This document shows positions 1-6,021 of a stretch of DNA of 6,115 nt, in pieces. Source of the DNA: Acidobacteriota bacterium. GTDB taxonomy: Bacteria; Acidobacteriota; Holophagae; Holophagales; Holophagaceae. The stretch lies in contig JAJYBX010000130.1 of NCBI GenBank assembly GCA_021778785.1, positions 1-6,115 on the forward strand, read 5' to 3'. How positions within the stretch are numbered: position 1 is the stretch's first letter; each line of letters opens with the position of its first letter. Both the position numbers and the translations under genes were made by a program. Under the pieces are notes generated by a model. That model was not told the DNA's origin. It did not search any database and saw nothing but the letters and a program-made list of their open reading frames with translations.

Positions 1-1
1 T

Positions 2-1624
2 TCAGGGCACGTCGTGCACCACGGTGGGCGCGTCGCTCTCCCAGAGCACCTCAAAGGGTCGCACCTCCTGCTCGATGTTCTTGAGGGCCACGGCCGCCAT
101 CGGGCGGAGCCGGGACTGGTCGATGAGCTCCGCCGTCCGGGGGCCCACCACGATCTGGCCGGGCCTGGCCACGCCGCTCTCCAGCCGGGAGGCCAGGTTC
201 ACGGTGCTGCCCATCACGGTGTAGTCCATGCGCTTCTCGCAGCCGATGTCGCCGGCGAAGGCCTCGCCGCTGTTGATGCCGATGCGCATCCGGAGCTCGG
301 GATAGCCCGCGGGCCGCTCGGCGTTGAGGATCCGCAGCACCTCCTGCATGGCCACCGCCGCCTCCACGGCATGCCGGGCGTGGTCGGGATCGGGGTTCGG
401 GGCGCCGAAGAAGGCCATGATGGCGTCGCCGATGTACTTGTCGAGGGTGCCCCCCCGATCGAAGATCTGGTCGGTCAGGGCCTCGAAGGTGCGGTTGAGG
501 ATGCCGGCCAGGGTGAGCGGCTCCATGCCCTCGCTGATGCGCGTGAAGCCCGAGATGTCGGCGAAGAGCACGCTGATCTCGCAGCGCTGGGCCTGCAGGG
601 CCGGCGCCTCCTTGTTCTGGCTGGACCGGAGGATCTGGTCCACCACCGCCGGACTGTGGTACCGCTCCAGCCGCTGGCGGAACTTGGCCTCCCGCTCACG
701 CTGGATGCCCACGGCGGCGAAGTTGGCCATGGCGCTCAGCAGGTGCTCGTCCTCCCGCTTGAAGCCGCCCTTGTTGAGGCTGGTCTCCAGGTAGATCACG
801 CCCAGGGCCTGGTCCTCCACGATGAGCGGGGCGCAGAGGGCGGAGGTGATGCCGTGGATCTTGATGCTCTCGCCGGCGCTGAACCGGGGATCCATGCGGG
901 CGTCCGTGGTGAGGATGGCCACCCGGTCCGTCATGGCCGTGCGGGCGATGGTGCGGCTGATGGGATTCGACTGGGCGCCGGGTTGCTCCTCCCAGACCAG
1001 CTCGGGCACCAGCTCGCCCGCCGGGTCCTTCAGGAGGATGAAGCCCCGCTGGCAGGGGATCTGGGCCGTCACCAGGCCCATCACCGATTCCAGCAGCTCG
1101 CTGAGGCCCGCGGCCCGGAGCAGGGTGCCCGCCATGCCCGCCAGGCGCTGGAAGAGCGTGGCCGCATCCAGGGCCAGATGCTGGCCACTGGCCTGGGCCA
1201 GCATCTCGTTGAGGCTGGCGTGGGGCACGAGGATGGAGCCCGAGGCGTCGAAGGCCCGGTCCTCCAGGGAAATCCGGGCGGCGGACCCGCGAGGGGCCTG
1301 GGCCGGGTTCGGCCCCGGCGGGGGGGCCTCCGGCGCCTCTCCCTCCGACATCCACGTCACCAGGGCCTCGCCCAGCAGCACCGAGTCCCCCCGGCGGAAC
1401 GGCGTGGGTTCCGTCAGGGGCACGCCGTTCAGGGTGGTCCCGTTCAGGGATTTCAGATCCTGGACGAAGGGCACGCCGTCCTTGAGGAAGATCCGGGCAT
1501 GGACCCGGCTCACGGCATTGGCCTGGATCCGGATGGTGGCCTGATCGCCGCGCCCGATGGTGAGCCCCTCCTCCGTCAGGGTCACCGGATGGAGGGCGCC
1601 ATCGACCTGGAGGGTGAGCTTCAT
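2..1624 (-). CDS. FHA-GAF-class III adenylate/guanylate cyclase
   Basis: Predicted cytoplasmic signalling enzyme of 540 residues that makes a cyclic nucleotide, most likely cAMP from ATP. Numbering from the ATG at 1624, an FHA domain spans about 1-92 with the phosphothreonine-binding signature (G24-R25, S39-x-x-H42, S59-x-N61-G62). A proline-rich linker (about 96-115) follows, then a GAF sensor domain (about 157-310), a helical linker ending in an RYHSPAVVDQIL-type motif (322-332), and the cyclase domain (about 348-530). Metal-binding aspartates are D356 in FADISGF and D400 in DKYIGD. K396 and T469 occupy the base-recognition positions, and the Lys/Thr pair is the class IIIb adenylyl type. 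N476 and R480 in VNLASR are the transition-state residues. No membrane segment is seen. The ATG at 1624 is chosen because the FHA strand begins there. An in-frame GTG at 1699 or ATG at 1669 would add a non-conserved leader. The gene is complete, with TGA at 4-2. It is divergent from rimO. Confidence 0.9.
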   Translation of the reverse strand: MKLTLQVDGALHPVTLTEEGLTIGRGDQATIRIQANAVSRVHARIFLKDGVPFVQDLKSLNGTTLNGVPLTEPTPFRRGDSVLLGEALVTWMSEGEAPEAPPPGPNPAQAPRGSAARISLEDRAFDASGSILVPHASLNEMLAQASGQHLALDAATLFQRLAGMAGTLLRAAGLSELLESVMGLVTAQIPCQRGFILLKDPAGELVPELVWEEQPGAQSNPISRTIARTAMTDRVAILTTDARMDPRFSAGESIKIHGITSALCAPLIVEDQALGVIYLETSLNKGGFKREDEHLLSAMANFAAVGIQREREAKFRQRLERYHSPAVVDQILRSSQNKEAPALQAQRCEISVLFADISGFTRISEGMEPLTLAGILNRTFEALTDQIFDRGGTLDKYIGDAIMAFFGAPNPDPDHARHAVEAAVAMQEVLRILNAERPAGYPELRMRIGINSGEAFAGDIGCEKRMDYTVMGSTVNLASRLESGVARPGQIVVGPRTAELIDQSRLRPMAAVALKNIEQEVRPFEVLWESDAPTVVHDVP

Positions 1625-1626
1625 GG

Positions 1627-1636
1627 GGGGTCCGGA
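1627..1636. repeat. 10-bp direct repeat, copy 1 (GGGGTCCGGA)
   Basis: This is an exact copy of the sequence at 1707-1716. It contains the 6-bp palindrome TCCGGA and lies immediately upstream of the cyclase start codon. It could be half of an operator for a regulator of the divergent genes, or a chance match in GC-rich DNA. Confidence 0.4.
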
Positions 1637-1682
1637 AGGGAAGGTTGAGTCTAGCACTGCTGAAGTCATCGGCCATTCGCGG

Positions 1683-1688
1683 TAATCT
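1683..1688 (+). promoter_or_regulatory. Possible -10 element for rimO (TAATCT)
   Basis: TAATCT sits in the only AT-rich patch of the divergent gap. It would give a transcript start near 1694-1695 and a leader of about 28 bases before the rimO TTG codon. At a 16-18 bp spacing upstream there is no good -35 match, so this is a weak call based on position and composition. Confidence 0.3.
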
Positions 1689-1697
1689 ATGAGGTTC

Positions 1698-1711
1698 ACC
1701 CCGGTCGGGGT
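1698..1711 (+). other. Small hairpin in the predicted rimO leader
   Basis: ACCCC (1698-1702) and GGGGT (1707-1711) form a perfect 5-bp stem closing a GGTC tetraloop. The stem ends two bases before the GGAG Shine-Dalgarno at 1714-1717. It has no U tract and so is not a terminator. It might affect ribosome access or mRNA stability, but short GC stems are expected by chance at this composition. Confidence 0.3.
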
Positions 1712-1716
1712 CCGGA
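1707..1716. repeat. 10-bp direct repeat, copy 2 (GGGGTCCGGA)
   Basis: Second exact copy, 80 bp from the first when measured start to start. It overlaps the right arm of the 1698-1711 hairpin and part of the rimO Shine-Dalgarno, so conservation here could also reflect ribosome binding. Confidence 0.4.
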
Positions 1717-1717
1717 G
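1714..1717 (+). promoter_or_regulatory. Ribosome binding site supporting the rimO TTG start
   Basis: GGAG lies five bases upstream of the TTG at 1723, an acceptable spacing. It supports the rare start codon, because the reading frame upstream has no ATG or GTG before an in-frame TGA at 1690. Confidence 0.6.
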
Positions 1718-1722
1718 CTGCG

Positions 1723-3099
1723 TTGACCAAAGTCGGATTCATGTCCCTGGGCTGCCCCAAGAACCTCGTGGATTCCGAGGTCATGCTGGGCCACCTGCGC
1801 CTGAAGGGCTACCAGATCACCCCGGTGCTGGAGGAGGCCCAGGTGCTGGTGGTGAATACCTGCGGCTTCATCGACGCCGCCAAGCAGGAGAGCGTGGAGG
1901 CCATCCTCCAGGCCGCCGCCATGAAGCAGGAGGGCGCCTGCGAGAAGCTCATCGTGGCCGGCTGCCTCGTGGAGCGCTACCGGGACGAGCTGATGGCCGA
2001 GATGCCCGAGATCGACGCCTGCCTGGGCACCCGGGACATCGAGCAGATCGCCGAGGTCATCGGCGCCGGGGCGGCCTTCGAGCTGGACCCCAACCCCGAC
2101 TACCTCTACACCGAGGCCAGCCCCCGGATGCTCACCACGCCCAGGGCCAGCGCCTACCTCAAGATCAGCGAGGGCTGCGACCACGCCTGTGCCTTCTGCG
2201 TCATCCCGCAGTTGCGGGGCGGCCAGCGCAGCCGCAGCATCGCGAGTGTCGTGGCTGAGGCCCGCAACCTCGTGGCCCAGGGCGTGCTGGAGATCAGCCT
2301 CGTGGGCCAGGACACCACGGACTACGGCCGCGATTTCGGCGATCCCGACGCCCTGGAGAAGCTCGTCCGGGCCCTTGGCCAGGTGGAGGGCCTGCGCTGG
2401 TTCCGCATCCACTACGCCTATCCGAATCGGCTGACCGACGGCCTGCTGCACGCCATGGCGGAGACGCCGAACTGCGCGAAGTACCTCGACATGCCCCTCC
2501 AGCACGCCGACGCCGCCATCCTCAAGGCCATGGCCCGGGGCGGGAGCCGCGCCGCGTTCCTGAAGCTGATCGAGAAGGTCCGCCGCATCGTGCCCGGCAT
2601 CGCCCTCCGCTCCAACTTCATCGTGGGCTTCCCCGGCGAGGACGAGGCCGCCTTCGGGGAACTGAAGGCCTTCGTGCAGGAGGCCCGCTTCGACCACGTG
2701 GGCGTCTTCACCTACAGCCCCGAGGAGGGCACCTCCGCCTTCGCGCTGGGCGACCCCGTTCCCAGCCGGACCAAGGAGGCCCGCAAGCGCCGCATCCTTG
2801 AACTCCAGCAGAAGATCGCCCGGGAGAACAACCAGGCGAAGGTGGGCCAGGTCCTCGACGTGCTGGTGGAGGGCGCCCATGAGGAGACGGACCTCCTCGT
2901 GAAGGGGCGCCACCAGGGCCAGGCCCCCGACATCGACGGGAACGTCCTGCTGGTGGACGGCGCACCGAAGGTGAACACGATCCAGAAGGTCCGCATCGTG
3001 AAAGCCCATGCCTACGACCTCATCGGCGAAGTGGAGGAGGGCGGCCTGGAGGCGAGCACGGCGGCCTACGAACAGGCGTTCCGGGCGAAAAAGGGCTAA
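1723..3099 (+). CDS. rimO: Ribosomal protein S12 methylthiotransferase RimO
   Basis: Radical-SAM enzyme that inserts a methylthio group at the beta-carbon of a conserved aspartate in ribosomal protein S12. It is cytoplasmic, with two [4Fe-4S] clusters. The 458-residue product begins with the RimO-typical SLGCPKNLVDSE block. C11, C47 and C81 form the N-terminal UPF0004 cluster site. C152, C156 and C159 (CxxxCxxC) are the radical-SAM ligands. The radical-SAM barrel runs to about 370, with the SNFIVGFPGE block at 297-306, and a TRAM domain occupies about 373-436. The SLGCPKNLVDSE signature separates it from the tRNA-modifying paralogue MiaB. The length is slightly above the E. coli protein (441), owing to a polar tail of about 20 residues after TRAM. 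Translation starts at TTG. The next ATG (1741) would delete the first strand of the conserved domain. All cluster cysteines are present, so it should be functional. There is no obvious functional link to either neighbour. Confidence 0.96.
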   Translation: MTKVGFMSLGCPKNLVDSEVMLGHLRLKGYQITPVLEEAQVLVVNTCGFIDAAKQESVEAILQAAAMKQEGACEKLIVAGCLVERYRDELMAEMPEIDACLGTRDIEQIAEVIGAGAAFELDPNPDYLYTEASPRMLTTPRASAYLKISEGCDHACAFCVIPQLRGGQRSRSIASVVAEARNLVAQGVLEISLVGQDTTDYGRDFGDPDALEKLVRALGQVEGLRWFRIHYAYPNRLTDGLLHAMAETPNCAKYLDMPLQHADAAILKAMARGGSRAAFLKLIEKVRRIVPGIALRSNFIVGFPGEDEAAFGELKAFVQEARFDHVGVFTYSPEEGTSAFALGDPVPSRTKEARKRRILELQQKIARENNQAKVGQVLDVLVEGAHEETDLLVKGRHQGQAPDIDGNVLLVDGAPKVNTIQKVRIVKAHAYDLIGEVEEGGLEASTAAYEQAFRAKKG

Positions 3100-3110
3100 A
3101 CGGGTCTCCG

Positions 3111-3152
3111 AAGATCCTCGTAGGCCTCCCCGAACCGTTCCCCGGGGATCTT
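3111..3152 (+). other. Possible RNA structure over the start region of the barrel gene
   Basis: The 55-bp gap after rimO contains AAGATCC (3111-3117) matched by GGATCTT (3146-3152), a perfect 7-bp long-range stem. An alternative 6-bp stem pairs TCCCCG (3127-3132) with CGGGGA (3143-3148) around a 10-base loop. Both would bury the Shine-Dalgarno at 3144-3148, and they are mutually exclusive. There is no U tract, so it does not look like an intrinsic terminator for rimO. The functional role is inferred only. Confidence 0.3.
3144..3148 (+). promoter_or_regulatory. Ribosome binding site for the DUF5916-type gene
   Basis: GGGGA lies six bases before the ATG at 3155. It decides this start over an upstream in-frame ATG at 3008, which lies inside rimO and would give an arginine-rich, non-signal N-terminus. 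Confidence 0.6.
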
Positions 3153-3154
3153 TC

Positions 3155-5332
3155 ATGCGCCATCTGGCTCCGGCCCTCGCCTGTCTGCCCGTCCTGGCGG
3201 CCCTGTCGCCCCATCCGCCCCACGTCGCCATCCCGCGGCTGGCCGGGAAGCCCTCCATGGCCTGGGACGCGGACCTCTCCACCTGGAAGGACGCCCTCCG
3301 GATCACCGACTTCGGCATGATCATGCCGGACGACAAGGGGCAGAACCGCTGGCCCACCCTCGTGCATGTGGGCTGGGGGCCCGATGCGCTCTATGTCGCC
3401 ATCGAAGCCAGGGATCCCGAACCTTCGAAGATCCATGCGGCCCGCCACATGCGGGACACGAACAGCGGCGACTTCGACTTCGTGGGCGTGGACCTGGACC
3501 CCTCCGGCAAGGGGCAGAGCGTCATCCGGCTCTTCGTGACGCCCCTGGGCGGCCAGATCGACGAGATCATGACCGACAGCACCGGAGAGAACAGCTCCTA
3601 CGACTGCCTGTGGGACTCCACCGGCGTGCTCACGCCGGACGGCTACGTCGTGAAGATGCGCATCCCCTACAGCAGCCTTCGGCGCATGCCCGGCGACTGG
3701 GCCCTGCGGGTCCTGCGGATCATCCCCCGGGAGCGGCGCTACGGCATCTCCTGGCCCCGCATGAGCAAGGACATCCAGTGCGACATCTGCCAGATGGCCC
3801 GGGTGTCCGGGGCCCCCGTGACCGAGCCCGGATCGCCCTTCCTGCTCATCCCCTTCGCCACCTTCAACCGCACCCAGACCCTCGACCCCGATCCATCCGC
3901 CCCCGCGAAGAGCAAGGCCCAGCTCGGCGCGGACCTCCGCTACGCCACCACCGCCCTCACCCTGGAAGGCACGTACCGGCCCGACTTCGCCACGGCGGAC
4001 GCGGACGTGGATCCGCTCCAGATCAACAGCCGCTTCAAGGTCTTCTATCCGGAGCGCCGGCCCTTCTTCCTGGAGGGCATGGACCTCCTCGGCCCCGTGG
4101 GGGCCCAGCGCCAGTTCTTCAGCCGCTCCATCCAGAACCCGCTCTACGGCGTGAAGGCCTCGGGCCAGGCCTCCCTGGCCAGCTGGACGGTCGTCCACGC
4201 CAAGGACCAGGACGGCGGCCTCCTCCTGGGCGCCAACGGGGCCGCGGGCGTGGATGGGATGGCCACCCGCGACACGGCGGCGGCCATGCGATTCCAGCTC
4301 GACGGGCGGGGATCGGGACTCTCCCTCCTCGGCACCGAGAAACGTCTCCAGGGGGGCCCGGATGCCACGGGGGGGCAGAGCGGCGGCATCTACCTGGACC
4401 AGTACCTCGGCTCCGAGTTCCACTTCATCGGAAGCGCCCTGGCCGCCACCACCCGCCTGCCCCAGGCGGACGGCACCCTGCTCTCGCGGCGCGGAACCTC
4501 GACCTCCGCGGAGCTGGACTGGAACACCCGGAACTGGCAGGCCTGGGTCCTCTCCCAGACGACCAGCCCGGACCTGACGCTGCTCTCAGGCTTCACCGAC
4601 CTGCAGGGCTACCGGCGCCAGAACGCGGGCGTCACCTGGCGGAACAACTGGAACGACGGGACGCTCTCCTCCGCCAACGCCACCCTGCGCTGGCGGCGGC
4701 TCACCTGGTGGAAGGGCGATCCCCTGGAAAACGCCGTGGGGCTGGACACCTGGGTGGAGACCGCCGGACGCCTGAGCTTCTTCTTCAACTGGGATGCCGC
4801 GGGGCGCGTCTGGGCCGAGGATCGCGTGCATTCCGTGGCGGCGCGTTCCCTCACCGTGGGGGGGAACTGGCGCCGCCTCTCGGAGGCCCAGTTCGGCTGG
4901 AACGCCACCCAGGCCCGCACCCTGGACCTGGCCTCGGGGGACCCGGCCCGTCTCCGCTCCGCGCAGCTCTTCCTGCACGGCACCGCCCACTCCGTCTCCT
5001 ATGATCTTTCCGCCCTGCAGACGGCCTTGGACCGGGAGGGGGACCACCTCCAGCTCATCCGCGCCCGGGAACTGACGGCCTCGGGGAGCTGGCAGCTCCC
5101 GCACGCCGTCTATGTCAAGGCCCAGGCCTTCGTGGTGCGGTACGACGGCTCCGAGTTCGAGGGCGTGGACAAGTACCTCAAGGCCTTCCTGGGCTGGCAG
5201 CCCAACGCCTTCACCAACGCCTATCTGGGCTGGTCCGGCCAGCGGCACCGCGACCCCCTGGCGGTGATCCCCACCGAGCGCATGGTGGAGCGGGGCCTCT
5301 TCGCGAAGCTGGCCTACGCGATGCAGTTCTAG
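3155..5332 (+). CDS. CBM9-like / DUF5916 outer-membrane beta-barrel protein
   Basis: A 725-residue exported protein of the 'carbohydrate-binding family 9 domain-containing' DUF5916 type; its exact function is unknown. The N-terminus looks like a short signal peptide (R2-H3, then a hydrophobic run 4-17) without a clean cleavage site. Residues about 33-235 resemble a CBM9-like beta-sandwich (an early MAWDADLSTWKDA strand, DFDFVGVDLDP at 106-115, and a GYVVKMRIPYSSL strand at 163-175). The DUF5916 hallmark follows: RPDF at 275-278, then Q289-I-N, RFKVFYPERRPFFLEG at 293-308. From about 330 to the end there are alternating amphipathic strands rich in W, Y and F, ending GLFAKLAYAMQF. The terminal phenylalanine is the classic BAM-recognised beta-signal. 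The family may bind or transport glycans or other ligands, but no substrate can be read here. A CxxC pair (C209, C212) is unusual for an outer-membrane protein. The gene sits 55 bp after rimO and 20 bp before the ABC ATPase gene. Confidence 0.85.
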   Translation: MRHLAPALACLPVLAALSPHPPHVAIPRLAGKPSMAWDADLSTWKDALRITDFGMIMPDDKGQNRWPTLVHVGWGPDALYVAIEARDPEPSKIHAARHMRDTNSGDFDFVGVDLDPSGKGQSVIRLFVTPLGGQIDEIMTDSTGENSSYDCLWDSTGVLTPDGYVVKMRIPYSSLRRMPGDWALRVLRIIPRERRYGISWPRMSKDIQCDICQMARVSGAPVTEPGSPFLLIPFATFNRTQTLDPDPSAPAKSKAQLGADLRYATTALTLEGTYRPDFATADADVDPLQINSRFKVFYPERRPFFLEGMDLLGPVGAQRQFFSRSIQNPLYGVKASGQASLASWTVVHAKDQDGGLLLGANGAAGVDGMATRDTAAAMRFQLDGRGSGLSLLGTEKRLQGGPDATGGQSGGIYLDQYLGSEFHFIGSALAATTRLPQADGTLLSRRGTSTSAELDWNTRNWQAWVLSQTTSPDLTLLSGFTDLQGYRRQNAGVTWRNNWNDGTLSSANATLRWRRLTWWKGDPLENAVGLDTWVETAGRLSFFFNWDAAGRVWAEDRVHSVAARSLTVGGNWRRLSEAQFGWNATQARTLDLASGDPARLRSAQLFLHGTAHSVSYDLSALQTALDREGDHLQLIRARELTASGSWQLPHAVYVKAQAFVVRYDGSEFEGVDKYLKAFLGWQPNAFTNAYLGWSGQRHRDPLAVIPTERMVERGLFAKLAYAMQF

Positions 5333-5340
5333 GACACGGC

Positions 5341-5346
5341 TACACT
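5341..5346 (+). promoter_or_regulatory. Possible -10 element giving a leaderless ABC transcript (TACACT)
   Basis: TACACT matches three of the most conserved -10 positions (T1, A2, T6) plus A4. It ends six bases before the ATG at 5353, so transcription from it would start at or next to the A of the start codon. The region before the ATG has no properly spaced Shine-Dalgarno: GGGCGG abuts the codon directly, and AGGA at 5331-5334 is 18 bases away. No good -35 is seen at 17-18 bp. Confidence 0.35.
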
Positions 5347-5352
5347 GGGCGG

Positions 5353-6021
5353 ATGCTGGAGCTCCGCGACATCACCCGCGCCTACGAACTCGGCGGCGAG
5401 CGCGCCGGCGTGTTCGGGGTGTCGCTGGACGTGCCGGCGGGCTGCCTGGCGGTGCTGGCGGGCCCGAGCGGCAGCGGCAAGACCACCCTCCTGCAGCTGG
5501 CCGGACTCCTGGACAAGCCGGATGCGGGTACCATCACCCTGAATGGACAGGAAGTGTCCGGACTGTCCGAGCGGGCCCGTTGCGACCTGCGTCTCCGCCG
5601 CCTGGGCTTCGTGTTCCAGGCGTTCAACCTCGTCCCGGTGCTGTCGGCCCTGGAGAACGCGATGCTGCCGCTCCAGCTGCAGGGGCTTCCGGAGACTGAG
5701 GCCCGGCACCGGGCCGAGGCCGCCCTCGACCGCGTGGGCCTGGCGGATCGCAAGCACCACCACCCCGGCCAGCTCAGCGGGGGCCAGCAGCAGCGGGTGG
5801 CCATCGCCCGGGCCCTGGCGCCGGATCCCCTGCTGGTCCTCGCGGACGAACCCACCGCCAGCCTGGACCACGCCCATGGCGGTCCCCTCATGGACTTGAT
5901 GGCCGACCTCTCCCGCGAACGGGGCACGGCCTTCCTCGTGGCCAGCCACGATCCCGCCGTCATCGCCCGCGCCCACCGCGTCTTCCGCCTCGCCGACGGG
6001 CGGCTGGCGGAGGCGCCATGA
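5353..6021 (+). CDS. ABC transporter ATP-binding protein, LolD/MacB type
   Basis: A 222-residue cytoplasmic ATPase that would pair with the permease encoded next to it. All nucleotide-binding motifs are intact: Walker A GPSGSGKTT (37-45), Q-loop Q89 in VFQAFNLVP, signature LSGGQQQR (141-148), Walker B LLVLADEP (160-167) with catalytic E166, D-loop SLD (170-172), and switch histidine H199 in ASHD. The length and the FVFQAFNLVPVLSALENAMLPL block fit the LolD/MacB/FtsE (type VII) group, whose members release lipoproteins to the outer membrane, drive efflux of macrolides or peptides across the periplasm, or regulate cell-wall hydrolases. Sequence alone does not choose between these, so no symbol is given. 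The ATG at 5353 gives the usual MLEL start. The stop overlaps the next start (ATGA, 6018-6021), indicating translational coupling. Confidence 0.93.
   Translation: MLELRDITRAYELGGERAGVFGVSLDVPAGCLAVLAGPSGSGKTTLLQLAGLLDKPDAGTITLNGQEVSGLSERARCDLRLRRLGFVFQAFNLVPVLSALENAMLPLQLQGLPETEARHRAEAALDRVGLADRKHHHPGQLSGGQQQRVAIARALAPDPLLVLADEPTASLDHAHGGPLMDLMADLSRERGTAFLVASHDPAVIARAHRVFRLADGRLAEAP
6009..6013 (+). promoter_or_regulatory. Ribosome binding site of the permease gene
   Basis: GGAGG lies within the last codons of the ATPase gene, four bases before the ATG at 6018. It is a strong match at slightly short spacing, and it contrasts with the ATPase gene itself, which lacks a properly spaced site. Confidence 0.6.

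Larger units (their letters stand above)
1625..1722. promoter_or_regulatory. Divergent intergenic region between cyclase and rimO
   Basis: This 98-bp gap must hold the promoters of both divergent genes unless the cyclase starts further upstream. It is visibly less G/C-biased than the flanking genes between about 1645 and 1698. Visible elements are a 10-bp direct repeat at each end, a weak -10-like element for rimO at 1683-1688, a short hairpin at 1698-1711, and TAGACT on the minus strand (1653-1648), a possible -10 for the cyclase that would place its transcript start about 17 bases before the ATG. No convincing -35 hexamer is seen for either gene. Confidence 0.6.

Noticed and set aside
2..1624. 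Cyclic-nucleotide anti-phage defence (CBASS or Pycsar) reading of the cyclase
   Set aside because: The FHA-GAF-class III arrangement is a regulatory type, not a CD-NTase or a Pycsar-type minimal cyclase, and no cyclic-nucleotide-activated effector gene is adjacent on the visible side.
14..1648. Long open frame on the plus strand opposite the cyclase gene (544 codons)
   Set aside because: The translation is low-complexity, rich in H, G, L, R and A, with no domain signature. It is the usual open antisense frame in GC-rich DNA with strong third-position bias.
3008..3154. 49-residue N-terminal extension of the barrel protein starting inside rimO
   Set aside because: It overlaps rimO by 92 bases, encodes an arginine-rich stretch unlike any exported N-terminus, and a signal-peptide-like start with a ribosome binding site exists at 3155.
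3100..3154. Intrinsic terminator after rimO
   Set aside because: Stems can be drawn but no U tract follows. The only T-run is the TTT at 3151-3153 directly before the next start codon.
3155..3190. Lipoprotein signal with cysteine 10 as the acylation site
   Set aside because: Alanine rather than L, V or I sits at the -3 position, and only nine residues precede the cysteine. The protein ends like an integral barrel instead.
1696..3357. Long minus-strand open frame opposite rimO (553 codons)
   Set aside because: It shadows a gene with unmistakable RimO motifs. The antisense product shows only compositional repeats and no recognisable family.
3020..5004. Long open frames overlapping the barrel gene (minus 3020-4423, plus 3610-5004)
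   Set aside because: Both are P-, R-, G- and H-rich shadows of the DUF5916-type gene, without conserved motifs.
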